Shown here one piece after another: positions 1-13,033 of a stretch of 64,000 nt of DNA (position 1 is the stretch's first letter; every line of letters starts with the position of its first letter). The notes below the pieces were generated by a model. That model was not told where the DNA came from. It was given only the letters and a program-made list of their open reading frames with translations, and did not search any database. Source of the stretch: Hydractinia symbiolongicarpus (taxonomy: Eukaryota > Cnidaria > Hydrozoa > Anthoathecata > Hydractiniidae); assembly GCF_029227915.1 (NCBI RefSeq), contig NC_079885.1, positions 28,461,001 through 28,525,000 on the forward strand, given 5' to 3'. A program made the translations under genes and the position numbers.

Positions 1-1364
1 GTACTACCACAGCGCCAAGTGAAATCGGTAAATTCCAGCAATCTTGTCAAATTAAGAAGAATTTTATTTCTTGTGTCCATTTGGCTCACTTATCACATTT
101 ATAAGGTCACAGTCCAAAGTTACTTCAAGTAAGTCCCAGAGTCAATCGTTTCACTGTTAAAAGCGATACAACTTAGTAATATCGGAAAAAAATCACTAAA
201 TACATGTTGGTACGAATATGTGACGCAACCGTTGTAACTAAAACGGATTGACACCGTTAGAAAGTCAATGAAATGTAGTTTCTGAAAATGTTTCTATTTC
301 CTCAACGCACGCTCACGGCTAGGTTTGGTCCCACAGTACAAAATGACTTATTTATCTAAACTTTTAAATAAAACGCTACCACAGCGCCCAGCGAATCGGT
401 AAATTCCAGCAATCATGTCAAATTAAGAAGAATGTTATTCCTTGGGTCCAGTTGTCTCATTTATCACATTTATGAGGTCAATGTCCAAAATCAGTTCAAT
501 TAAGTCCCACAGTCAATCCTTTCACTTTTAAAAGCAATGCAACCTAGTAATATCGGAAAAAATTCATTAAGTGCTTGTTGGTACGAATATGTGACGCAAC
601 CGTTGTAGTTGGAACGGACTGATACCGTTAGAAAGTCAATGAAATGTAGTCTTTGAAACTGTTCCTATTTATTCAGCGCGTGTTAACGGCCAGGATTGGT
701 GCCACAGTATAAAAAGACTTATTTTATATACATTTTTAAGTGAAGGGCTACCATAGGGCCGAGTGTAATCGCTGAATTCCAGCAGTTATGTCAAATTAAG
801 AAGAATGTTATTCCTTGGAGTCCAATTGGCTCATTTATCACATTTATAACGTCACAGTCCAGAATCACTTCAATTAAGTCCCACAGGCAATCGTTTCACT
901 GTTAAAAGCGATACAACCTAGTATTACCAGAAAAATATCACTTAATACATGTTGGTACGAATATGTGACGCAACCCTTGTAACTCAAACGGACTGATACC
1001 GTTAGAAAGTAAGTGAAATGTAGTTTTTGAAACTGCATCTGTTTCTCCAACGCCCGCTAACGGCCAGGATTGGTCCCACAGTAAGAAATGACATATTTAT
1101 CTAAATTTTCAAATGAAGTACTACCACAGCGCCAAGTGAAATTGGTAAATTCCAGCAATCTTGTCAAATTAAGAAGAATTTTATTTCTTGGGTCAATTTG
1201 GCTCACTTATCACATTTATAAGGTCACAGTCCAAAGTTACTTCAAGTAAGTCCCAGAGTCAATCGTTTCACTGTTAAAAGCCATACAACTTAGTAATATC
1301 GGAAAAAAATCACTAAATACATGTTGATACGAATATGTGACGCAACCGTTGTAACTCAAGCGCA

Positions 1365-4300
1365 TTGATACCGTTAGAAAGTCATTGAAATGTAGTTTTT
1401 AAAACTGTCTCTATTTCTTCAACGCGCACTCACGGCTTGGTTTGGTCCCACAGTACAAAATAACTTATTTATCTAAACTTTTAAATAAAACGCTACCACA
1501 GCGCCCAGCGAATCGGTAAATTCCAGCAATCATGTCAAATTAAGAAGAATGTTATTCCTTGGAGTCCAATTGGCTCATTTATCACATTTATAAGGTCACA
1601 GTCCAGAATCACTTCAATTAAGTCCCACAGTCAATCGTTTCACTGTTAAAAGCGATACAACCTAGTATTACCAGAAAAATATCACTTAATACATGTTGGT
1701 ACGAATATGTGACGCAAGCGTTGTAACTCAAACGGACTGATACCGTTAGAAAGTCATTGAAATATAGTTTTTGAAACTGACTCTATTTCTTCAACGCGCC
1801 GTAACGGCCAGGATTTGTCCCACAGTAAGAAATGACATATTTATCTAAAATTTTAAATGAAGTACTACCACAGCGCCCAGTGAAATCGGTAAATTCCAGC
1901 AATCATGTCAAATTAAGAAGAATGTTATTTCTTGGGTTCAATTGTCTCACTTATCACATTTATAAGGCCACAGTCCAAAATCAGTTCAATTAAGTCCCAC
2001 AGTCAATCGTTTCACTGTTAAAAGCGATACAACCCAGTATTACCAGAAAAGTATCAATTAATACATGTTGGTACGAATATGTGACGCAACCGTTGCAACT
2101 CAAACGGACTGATACCGTTAGAAAGTCATTGAAATGCAGTTTTTGAAACTGCCTCTGTTTCTTCGACGCGCCGTAACGGCCAGGATTGGTCCCAAAGTAA
2201 GAAATGACATATTTATCTAAAATTTTAAATGAAGTACTATCACAGCGCCCAGTGAAATCGGTAAATTCCAGCAATCATGTCAAATTAAGAAGAATGTTAT
2301 TTCTTGGGTCCAATTGTCTAACTTATCACATTTATAAGGTCACAGTCCAAAATCAGTTCAATTAAGTCCCACAGTCAATCGTCTCACTTTCAAAAGCGAT
2401 ACAACCTGGTATTACCAGAAAAATATCACTTAATACATGTTGGTACAAATATGTGACGCAACCGTTGTAACTCAAACGGACTGATACCGTTAGAAAGTCA
2501 GTGAAATTTAGTTTTTGAAACTGCCTCTGTTTCTCCAACGCCCGCTAACGGCCAGGATTGGTCCCACAGTAAGAAATGACATATTTATCTAAATTTTCAA
2601 ATGAAGTACTACCACAGCGCCAAGTGAAATCGGTAAATTCCAGCAATCTTGTCAAATTAAGAAGAATTTTATTTCTTGTGTCCATTTGGCTCACTTATCA
2701 CATTTATAAGGTCACAGTCCAAAGTTACTTCAAGTAAGTCCCAGAGTCAATCGTTTCACTGTTAAAAGCGATACAACTTAGTAATATCGGAAAAAAATCA
2801 CTAAATACATGTTGGTACGAATATGTGACGCAACCGTTGTAACTAAAACGGATTGACACCGTTAGAAAGTCAATGAAATGTAGTTTCTGAAAATGTTTCT
2901 ATTTCCTCAACGCACGCTCACGGCTAGGTTTGGTCCCACAGTACAAAATGACTTATTTATCTAAACTTTTAAATAAAACGCTACCACAGCGCCCAGCGAA
3001 TCGGTAAATTCCAGCAATCATGTCAAATTAAGAAGAATGTTATTCCTTGGGTCCAGTTGTCTCATTTATCACATTTATGAGGTCAATGTCCAAAATCAGT
3101 TCAATTAAGTCCCACAGTCAATCCTTTCACTTTTAAAAGCAATGCAACCTAGTAATATCGGAAAAAATTCATTAAGTGCTTGTTGGTACGAATATGTGAC
3201 GCAACAGTTGTAACTCAAACTGATTTATACCGCCAGAAATTCAATAAAATGTAGTCTTTGAAACTGTTCCTATTTATTCAGCGCGTGCTAACGGCAAGGA
3301 TTGGTCCCACAGTAAAAAATGACTTATTTTATATAAATATTTAAGTGAATGGCTACCATAGGGCCGAGTGTAGTCGCTGAATTCCAGCAATCATGTCAAA
3401 TTAAGAAGAATTTTATTTCTTGGGTCCATGTGGCTCACTTATCAGATTTATAAGGTCACAGTCCAAAGTTACTTCCAGTAAGTCCCAGAGTCAATCGTTT
3501 CACTGTTAAAAGCGATACATCTTAGTAATATCGGAAAAAAATCAGTAATTACATGTTGGTACGAACATGTGACGCAACCGTTGTAACTCAAGCGGATTGA
3601 TGCTGTTAGAAAGTCATTGAAATGTAGTTTTTAAAACTGTCTCTATTTCTTCAACGCGCACTCACGGCTTGGTTTGGTCCCACAGTACAAAATAACTTAT
3701 TTATCTAAACTTTTAAATAAAACGCTACCACAGCGCCCAGCGAATCGGTAAATTCCAGCAATCATGTCAAATTAAGAAGAATGTTATTCCTTGGAGTCCA
3801 ATTGGCTCATTTATCACATTTATAAGGTCACAGTCCAGAATCACTTCAATTAAGTCCCACAGTCAATCGTTTCACTGTTAAAAGCGATACAACCTAGTAT
3901 TACCAGAAAAATATCACTTAATACATGTTGGTACGAATATGTGACGCAAGCGTTGTAACTCAAACGGACTGATACCGTTAGAAAGTCATTGAAATATAGT
4001 TTTTGAAACTGACTCTATTTCTTCAACGCGCCGTAACGGCCAGGATTTGTCCCACAGTAAGAAATGACATATTTATCTAAAATTTTAAATGAAGTACTAC
4101 CACAGCGCCCAGTGAAATCGGTAAATTCCAGCAATCATGTCAAATTAAGAAGAATGTTATTTCTTGGGTTCAATTGTCTCACTTATCACATTTATAAGGC
4201 CACAGTCCAAAATCAGTTCAATTAAGTCCCACAGTCAATCGTTTCACTGTTAAAAGCGATACAACCCAGTATTACCAGAAAAGTATCAATTAATACATGT

Positions 4301-5875
4301 TGGTACGAATATGTGACGCAACCGTTGCAACTCAAACGGACTGATACCGTTAGAAAGTCATTGAAATGCAGTTTTTGAAACTGCCTCTGTTTCTTCGACG
4401 CGCCGTAACGGCCAGGATTGGTCCCAAAGTAAGAAATGACATATTTATCTAAAATTTTAAATGAAGTACTATCACAGCGCCCAGTGAAATCGGTAAATTC
4501 CAGCAATCATGTCAAATTAAGAAGAATGTTATTTCTTGGGTCCAATTGTCTAACTTATCACATTTATAAGGTCACAGTCCAAAATCAGTTCAATTAAGTC
4601 CCACAGTCAATCGTCTCACTTTCAAAAGCGATACAACCTGGTATTACCAGAAAAATATCACTTAATACATGTTGGTACAAATATGTGACGCAACCGTTGT
4701 AACTCAAACGGACTGATACCGTTAGAAAGTCAGTGAAATTTAGTTTTTGAAACTGCCTCTGTTTCTCCAACGCCCGCTAACGGCCAGGATTGGTCCCACA
4801 GTAAGAAATGACATATTTATCTAAATTTTCAAATGAAGTACTACCACAGCGCCAAGTGAAATCGGTAAATTCCAGCAATCTTGTCAAATTAAGAAGAATT
4901 TTATTTCTTGTGTCCATTTGGCTCACTTATCACATTTATAAGGTCACAGTCCAAAGTTACTTCAAGTAAGTCCCAGAGTCAATCGTTTCACTGTTAAAAG
5001 CGATACAACTTAGTAATATCGGAAAAAAATCACTAAATACATGTTGGTACGAATATGTGACGCAACCGTTGTAACTAAAACGGATTGACACCGTTAGAAA
5101 GTCAATGAAATGTAGTTTCTGAAAATGTTTCTATTTCCTCAACGCACGCTCACGGCTAGGTTTGGTCCCACAGTACAAAATGACTTATTTATCTAAACTT
5201 TTAAATAAAACGCTACCACAGCGCCCAGCGAATCGGTAAATTCCAGCAATCATGTCAAATTAAGAAGAATGTTATTCCTTGGGTCCAGTTGTCTCATTTA
5301 TCACATTTATGAGGTCAATGTCCAAAATCAGTTCAATTAAGTCCCACAGTCAATCCTTTCACTTTTAAAAGCAATGCAACCTAGTAATATCGGAAAAAAT
5401 TCATTAAGTGCTTGTTGGTACGAATATGTGACGCAACAGTTGTAACTCAAACTGATTTATACCGCCAGAAATTCAATAAAATGTAGTCTTTGAAACTGTT
5501 CCTATTTATTCAGCGCGTGCTAACGGCAAGGATTGGTCCCACAGTAAAAAATGACTTATTTTATATAAATATTTAAGTGAATGGCTACCATAGGGCCGAG
5601 TGTAGTCGCTGAATTCCAGCAATCATGTCAAATTAAGAAGAATTTTATTTCTTGGGTCCATGTGGCTCACTTATCAGATTTATAAGGTCACAGTCCAAAG
5701 TTACTTCCAGTAAGTCCCAGAGTCAATCGTTTCACTGTTAAAAGCGATACATCTTAGTAATATCGGAAAAAAATCAGTAATTACATGTTGGTACGAACAT
5801 GTGACGCAACCGTTGTAACTCAAGCGGATTGATGCTGTTAGAAAGTCATTGAAATGTAGTTTTTAAAACTGTCTC
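1365..5875 (+). repeat. Tandem higher-order duplication, 2232-bp period (6-mer)
   Basis: Segment 1365-3643 is repeated at 3597-5875 with offset 2232 (6 x 372). Subtype-private variants, such as CTTCGACGCG at 2161 and 4393, occur in both copies at identical offsets. The opening 605 bases of the window also recur at about 2606 (offset 2605, a 7-mer step) and partly at 4838, so 6-mer and 7-mer periods coexist. Boundaries were read by eye. Confidence 0.85.
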
Positions 5876-8800
5876 TATTTCTTCAGCGCGCGATAACGGC
5901 CAGGATTGGTCCCACAGTAAAAAATGACTTATTTTCTATAAATTTTTAAATGAAGTGCTACCACAACGCCCAGTGTAATCGCTGAGTTCCGGCAATCATG
6001 TCAAATTAAGAAGAATGTTATTCCTTGGAGTTCAATTGGCTCATTTATCACATTTAGGAGGTCAAAGTCCAGAATCACTTTAATTAAGTCCCACAGTCAA
6101 TCGTTTCACTGTTAAAAGCGATACAACTTAGTAATATCGGAAAAAAATCACTAAGTACATGTTGGTACGAATACGTGACGCAACTGTTGTAACTCAAACA
6201 GATTGACAGCGTTATAAAGTCAATGAAATGTAGTTTCTGAAAATGTTTCTATTTCTTCAGCGCGTGCTAACGGCTAGGATTGTTCCCACAGTACAAAATG
6301 ACTTATTTATCTAAACTTTTATATAAAGCACTACCACAGCGCCCTGTGAAATCGGTAAATTCCAGCAATCATGTCAAATTAAGAAGAATGTTATTTCTTG
6401 GGTCCAATTGTCTCACTTATCACATTTATAAAGTCACAGTCCAAAATCAGTTCAATTAATTCCCACAGTCAATAGTTTCACTGTTAAAAGCGATACAACC
6501 TAGTATTACCAGAAAAATATCACTTAATACATGTTGGTACGAATATGTGACGCAACCGTTGTAACTCAAACGGACTGATACCGTTAGAAAGTCATTGAAA
6601 TGTAGTTTTTGAAACTGCCTCTATTCTTCAACGCGCGCTAACGGCCAGGATTGGTCCCACAGTAAAAAATGACTTATTTATCTAAATTTTTAAATGAAGT
6701 ACTACCACAGCGCTCAGTGAAATCGGTAAATTCCAGCAATCATGTCAAATTAAGAAGAATTTTATTTCTTGGGTCCATTTGGCTCACTTATCAGATTTAT
6801 AAGGTCACAGTCCAAAGTTACTTCCAGTAAGTCCCAGAGTCAATCGTTTCACTGTTAAAAGCGATAAAACTTAGTAATATCGGAAAAAAATCAGTAATTA
6901 CATGTTGGTACGAACATGTGACGCAACCGTTGTAACTCAAGCGGATTGATGCTGTTAGAAAGTCATTGAAATGTAGTTTTTAAAACTGTCTCTATTTCTT
7001 AAGCGCGCGATAAGGGCCAGGATTGGTCCCACAGTAAAAAATGACTTATTTTATATAAATTTTTAAATAAAGTGCTACCACAACGCCCAGTGTAATCGCT
7101 GAGTTCCGGCAATCATGTCAAATTAAGAAGAATTTTATTTCTTGGGTCCATTTGGCTCACTTATCAGATTTATAAGGTCACAGTCCAAAGTTACTTCCAG
7201 TAAGTCCCACAGTCAATCGTTTCACTGTTAAAAGCGATACAACTTAGTAATATCGGAAAAAAATCACTAAGTACATGTTGGTACGAATACGTGACGCAAC
7301 TGTTGTAACTCAAACGGATTGACACCGTTAGAAAGTCAATGAAATGTAGTTTCTGAAAATGTTTCTATTTCTTCAGCGCGTGCTAACGGCTAGGATTTTT
7401 CCCACAGTACAAAATGACTTATTTATCTAAACTTTTATATAAAGCACTACCACAGCGCCCTGTGAAATCGGTAAATTCCAGCAATCATGTCAAATTAAGA
7501 AGAATGTTATTTCTTGGGTCCAATTGTCTCACTTATCACATTTATAAAGTCACAGTCCAAAATCAGTTCAATTAATTCCCACAGTCAATCGTTTCACTGT
7601 TAAAAGCGATACAACCTAGTATTACCAGAAAAATATCACTTAATACATGTTGGTACGAATATGTGACGCAACCGTTGTAACTCAAACGGACTGATACCGT
7701 TAGAAAGTCATTGAAATGTAGTTTTTGAAACTGCCTCTATTCTTCAACGCGCGCTAACGGCCAGGATTGGTCCCACAGTAAAAAATGACTTATTTATCTA
7801 AATTTTTAAATGAAGTACTACCACAGCGCTCAGTGAAATCGGTAAATTCCAGCAATCATGTCAAATTAAGAAGAATTTTATTTCTTGGGTCCATTTGGCT
7901 CACTTATCAGATTTATAAGGTCACAGTCCAAAGTTACTTCCAGTAAGTCCCAGAGTCAATCGTTTCACTGTTAAAAGCGATAAAACTTAGTAATATCGGA
8001 AAAAAATCAGTAATTACATGTTGGTACGAACATGTGACGCAACCGTTGTAACTCAAGCGGATTGATGCTGTTAGAAAGTCATTGAAATGTAGTTTTTAAA
8101 ACTGTCTCTATTTCTTCAGCGCGCGATAACGGCCAGGATTGGTCCCACAGTAAAAAATGACTTATTTTATATAAATTTTTAAATAAAGTGCTACCACAAC
8201 GCCCAGTGTAATCGCTGAGTTCCGGCAATCATGTCAAATTAAGAAGAATTTTATTTCTTGGGTCCATTTGGCTCACTTATCAGATTTATAAGGTCACAGT
8301 CCAACGTTACTTCCAGTAAGTCCCAGAGTCAATCGTTTCACTGTTAAAAGCGATAAAACTTAGTAATATCGGAAAAAAATCAGTAATTACATGTTGGTAC
8401 GAACATGTGACGCAACCGTTGTAACTCAAGCGGATTGATGCTGTTAGAAAGTCATTGAAATATAGTTTTTAAAACTGTCTCTATTTTTTCAGCGCGCGAT
8501 AACGGCCAGGATTGGTCCCACAGTAAAAAATGACTTATTTTATATAAATTTTTAAATGAAGTGCTACCACAACGCCCAGTGTAATCGCTGAGTTCCGGCA
8601 ATCATGTCAAATTAAGAAGAATGTTATTCCTTGGAGTTCAATTGGCTCATTTATCACTTTTAGGAGGTCAAAGTCCAGAATCACTTTAATTAAGTCCCAC
8701 AGTCAATCGTTTCACTGTTAAAAGCGATACATCTTAGTAATATCGGAAAAAAATCAGTAATTACATGTTGGTACGAACATGTGACGCAACCGTTGTAACT

Positions 8801-11700
8801 CAAGCGGATTGATGCTGTTAGAAAGTCATTGAAATGTAGTTTTTAAAACTGTCTCTATTTCTTCAGCGCGCGATAACGGCCAGGATTGGTCCCACAGTAA
8901 AAAATGACTTATTTTCTATAAATTTTTAAATGAAGTGCTACCACAACGCCCAGTGTAATCGCTGAGTTCCGGCAATCATGTCAAATTAAGAAGAATGTTA
9001 TTCCTTGGAGTTCAATTGGCTCATTTATCACATTTAGGAGGTCAAAGTCCAGAATCACTTTAATTAAGTCCCACAGTCAATCGTTTCACTGTTAAAAGCG
9101 ATACAACTTAGTAATATCGGAAAAAAATCACTAAGTACATGTTGGTACGAATACGTGACGCAACTGTTGTAACTCAAACAGATTGACAGCGTTATAAAGT
9201 CAATGAAATGTAGTTTCTGAAAATGTTTCTATTTCTTCAGCGCGTGCTAACGGCTAGGATTGTTCCCACAGTACAAAATGACTTATTTATCTAAACTTTT
9301 ATATAAAGCACTACCACAGCGCCCTGTGAAATCGGTAAATTCCAGCAATCATGTCAAATTAAGAAGAATGTTATTTCTTGGGTCCAATTGTCTCACTTAT
9401 CACATTTATAAAGTCACAGTCCAAAATCAGTTCAATTAATTCCCACAGTCAATAGTTTCACTGTTAAAAGCGATACAACCTAGTATTACCAGAAAAATAT
9501 CACTTAATACATGTTGGTACGAATATGTGACGCAACCGTTGTAACTCAAACGGACTGATACCGTTAGAAAGTCATTGAAATGTAGTTTTTGAAACTGCCT
9601 CTATTCTTCAACGCGCGCTAACGGCCAGGATTGGTCCCACAGTAAAAAATGACTTATTTATCTAAATTTTTAAATGAAGTACTACCACAGCGCTCAGTGA
9701 AATCGGTAAATTCCAGCAATCATGTCAAATTAAGAAGAATTTTATTTCTTGGGTCCATTTGGCTCACTTATCAGATTTATAAGGTCACAGTCCAAAGTTA
9801 CTTCCAGTAAGTCCCAGAGTCAATCGTTTCACTGTTAAAAGCGATAAAACTTAGTAATATCGGAAAAAAATCAGTAATTACATGTTGGTACGAACATGTG
9901 ACGCAACCGTTGTAACTCAAGCGGATTGATGCTGTTAGAAAGTCATTGAAATGTAGTTTTTAAAACTGTCTCTATTTCTTAAGCGCGCGATAAGGGCCAG
10001 GATTGGTCCCACAGTAAAAAATGACTTATTTTATATAAATTTTTAAATAAAGTGCTACCACAACGCCCAGTGTAATCGCTGAGTTCCGGCAATCATGTCA
10101 AATTAAGAAGAATTTTATTTCTTGGGTCCATTTGGCTCACTTATCAGATTTATAAGGTCACAGTCCAAAGTTACTTCCAGTAAGTCCCACAGTCAATCGT
10201 TTCACTGTTAAAAGCGATACAACTTAGTAATATCGGAAAAAAATCACTAAGTACATGTTGGTACGAATACGTGACGCAACTGTTGTAACTCAAACGGATT
10301 GACACCGTTAGAAAGTCAATGAAATGTAGTTTCTGAAAATGTTTCTATTTCTTCAGCGCGTGCTAACGGCTAGGATTTTTCCCACAGTACAAAATGACTT
10401 ATTTATCTAAACTTTTATATAAAGCACTACCACAGCGCCCTGTGAAATCGGTAAATTCCAGCAATCATGTCAAATTAAGAAGAATGTTATTTCTTGGGTC
10501 CAATTGTCTCACTTATCACATTTATAAAGTCACAGTCCAAAATCAGTTCAATTAATTCCCACAGTCAATCGTTTCACTGTTAAAAGCGATACAACCTAGT
10601 ATTACCAGAAAAATATCACTTAATACATGTTGGTACGAATATGTGACGCAACCGTTGTAACTCAAACGGACTGATACCGTTAGAAAGTCATTGAAATGTA
10701 GTTTTTGAAACTGCCTCTATTCTTCAACGCGCGCTAACGGCCAGGATTGGTCCCACAGTAAAAAATGACTTATTTATCTAAATTTTTAAATGAAGTACTA
10801 CCACAGCGCTCAGTGAAATCGGTAAATTCCAGCAATCATGTCAAATTAAGAAGAATTTTATTTCTTGGGTCCATTTGGCTCACTTATCAGATTTATAAGG
10901 TCACAGTCCAAAGTTACTTCCAGTAAGTCCCAGAGTCAATCGTTTCACTGTTAAAAGCGATAAAACTTAGTAATATCGGAAAAAAATCAGTAATTACATG
11001 TTGGTACGAACATGTGACGCAACCGTTGTAACTCAAGCGGATTGATGCTGTTAGAAAGTCATTGAAATGTAGTTTTTAAAACTGTCTCTATTTCTTCAGC
11101 GCGCGATAACGGCCAGGATTGGTCCCACAGTAAAAAATGACTTATTTTATATAAATTTTTAAATAAAGTGCTACCACAACGCCCAGTGTAATCGCTGAGT
11201 TCCGGCAATCATGTCAAATTAAGAAGAATTTTATTTCTTGGGTCCATTTGGCTCACTTATCAGATTTATAAGGTCACAGTCCAACGTTACTTCCAGTAAG
11301 TCCCAGAGTCAATCGTTTCACTGTTAAAAGCGATAAAACTTAGTAATATCGGAAAAAAATCAGTAATTACATGTTGGTACGAACATGTGACGCAACCGTT
11401 GTAACTCAAGCGGATTGATGCTGTTAGAAAGTCATTGAAATATAGTTTTTAAAACTGTCTCTATTTTTTCAGCGCGCGATAACGGCCAGGATTGGTCCCA
11501 CAGTAAAAAATGACTTATTTTATATAAATTTTTAAATGAAGTGCTACCACAACGCCCAGTGTAATCGCTGAGTTCCGGCAATCATGTCAAATTAAGAAGA
11601 ATGTTATTCCTTGGAGTTCAATTGGCTCATTTATCACTTTTAGGAGGTCAAAGTCCAGAATCACTTTAATTAAGTCCCACAGTCAATCGTTTCACTGTTA
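5722..11700 (+). repeat. Tandem higher-order duplication, 2980-bp period (8-mer)
   Basis: Segment 5722-8720 recurs at 8702-11700 with offset 2980 (8 monomers). Rare private variants are shared: AATAGTTTCA (6471/9451), TTAAGCGCGCGATAAGGGCC (about 6999/9979) and CCAACGTTAC (8301/11281). By spot checks the copies look identical, implying very recent amplification or gene conversion. About 5960 bp (two such periods) also separates the related segments near 12121 and 18081. Confidence 0.88.
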
Positions 11701-13033
11701 AAAGCGATACAACTTAGTAATATCGGAAAAAAATCACTAAGTACATGTTGGTACGAATACGTGACGCAACTGTTGGAACTCAAACGGATTGACACCGTTA
11801 GAAAGTCAATGAAATGTAGTTTCTGAAAATGTTTCTATTTCTTCAGCGCGTGCTAACGGCTAGGATTGTTCCCACAGTACAAAATGACTTATTTATCTAA
11901 ACTTTTATATAAAGCACTACCACAGCGCCCTGTGAAATCGGTAAATTCCAGCAATCATGTCAAATTAAGAAGAATGTTATTTCTTGGGTCCAATTGTCTC
12001 ACTTATCACATTTATAAAGTCACAGTCCAAAATCAGTTCAATTAATTCCCACAGTCAATCGTTTCACTGTTAAAAGCGATACAACCTAGTATTACCAGAA
12101 AAATATCAATTAATACATGTTGGTACGAATATGTGACGCAACCGTTGTAACTCAAGCGCATTGATACCGTTAGAAAGTCATTGAAATGTAGTTTTTGAAA
12201 ATGTTTCTATTTCTTCAAGGCGCGCTCACGGCTAGGTTTGGTCCCACAGTACAAAATGACTTATTTATCTAAACTTTCAAATAAAACGCTACCACAGCGC
12301 CCAGCGAATCGGTAAATTCCAGCAATCATGTCAAATTAAGAAGAATGTTATTCCTTGGGTCCAGTTGTCTCATTTATCACATTTATGAGGTCAAAGTCCA
12401 AAATCAGTTCAATTAAGTCCCACAGTCAATCCTTTCACTGTTAAAAGCAATGCAACCTAGTAATATGGGAAAAAAATCATTAAGTACTTGTTGGTACGAA
12501 TATGTGACGCAACCGTTGTAGTTAGAACGGACTGATACCGTTAGAAAGTCAATGAAATATAGTATTTAAAACTGTCTCTATTTCTTCAGTGTGCGCTAAC
12601 GTCTAGGATTGGTCCCACAGTAAAAAATGACTTATTTTATCTAAATTATTAAGTGAAGCGCTACCATTGGGCCGAGTGTAATCGCTGAATTGCAGCAATC
12701 ATGTCTAATTAAGAAGAATGTTATTTCTTGGAGTCCAATTAGCTCATTTATCACATTTATAAGGTCACAGTCCAGAATCACTTCAATTAAGTCCCACAGT
12801 CAATCGTTTCACTGTTAAAAGCGATACAACCTAGTATTACCAGAAAAATATCACTAAATACATGTTGGTACGAATATGTGACGCAACCGTTGTAACTCAA
12901 ACGGACTGACACCGTTAGAAAGTCAATGAAATGTGGTTTTTGAAAATGTTTCTATTTCTTCAACGCGCGCTCACGGCTAGGTTTGGTCCCACAGTAAAAA
13001 ATGACTTATTTTATATAAATTTTTAAATGAAGT

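Noticed and set aside
1990-2274. 94-codon open frame repeated identically at 4222-4506
   Set aside because: It lies wholly in satellite and is duplicated only because of the 2232-bp higher-order repeat; most monomers have stops in this frame and there is no recognisable domain.
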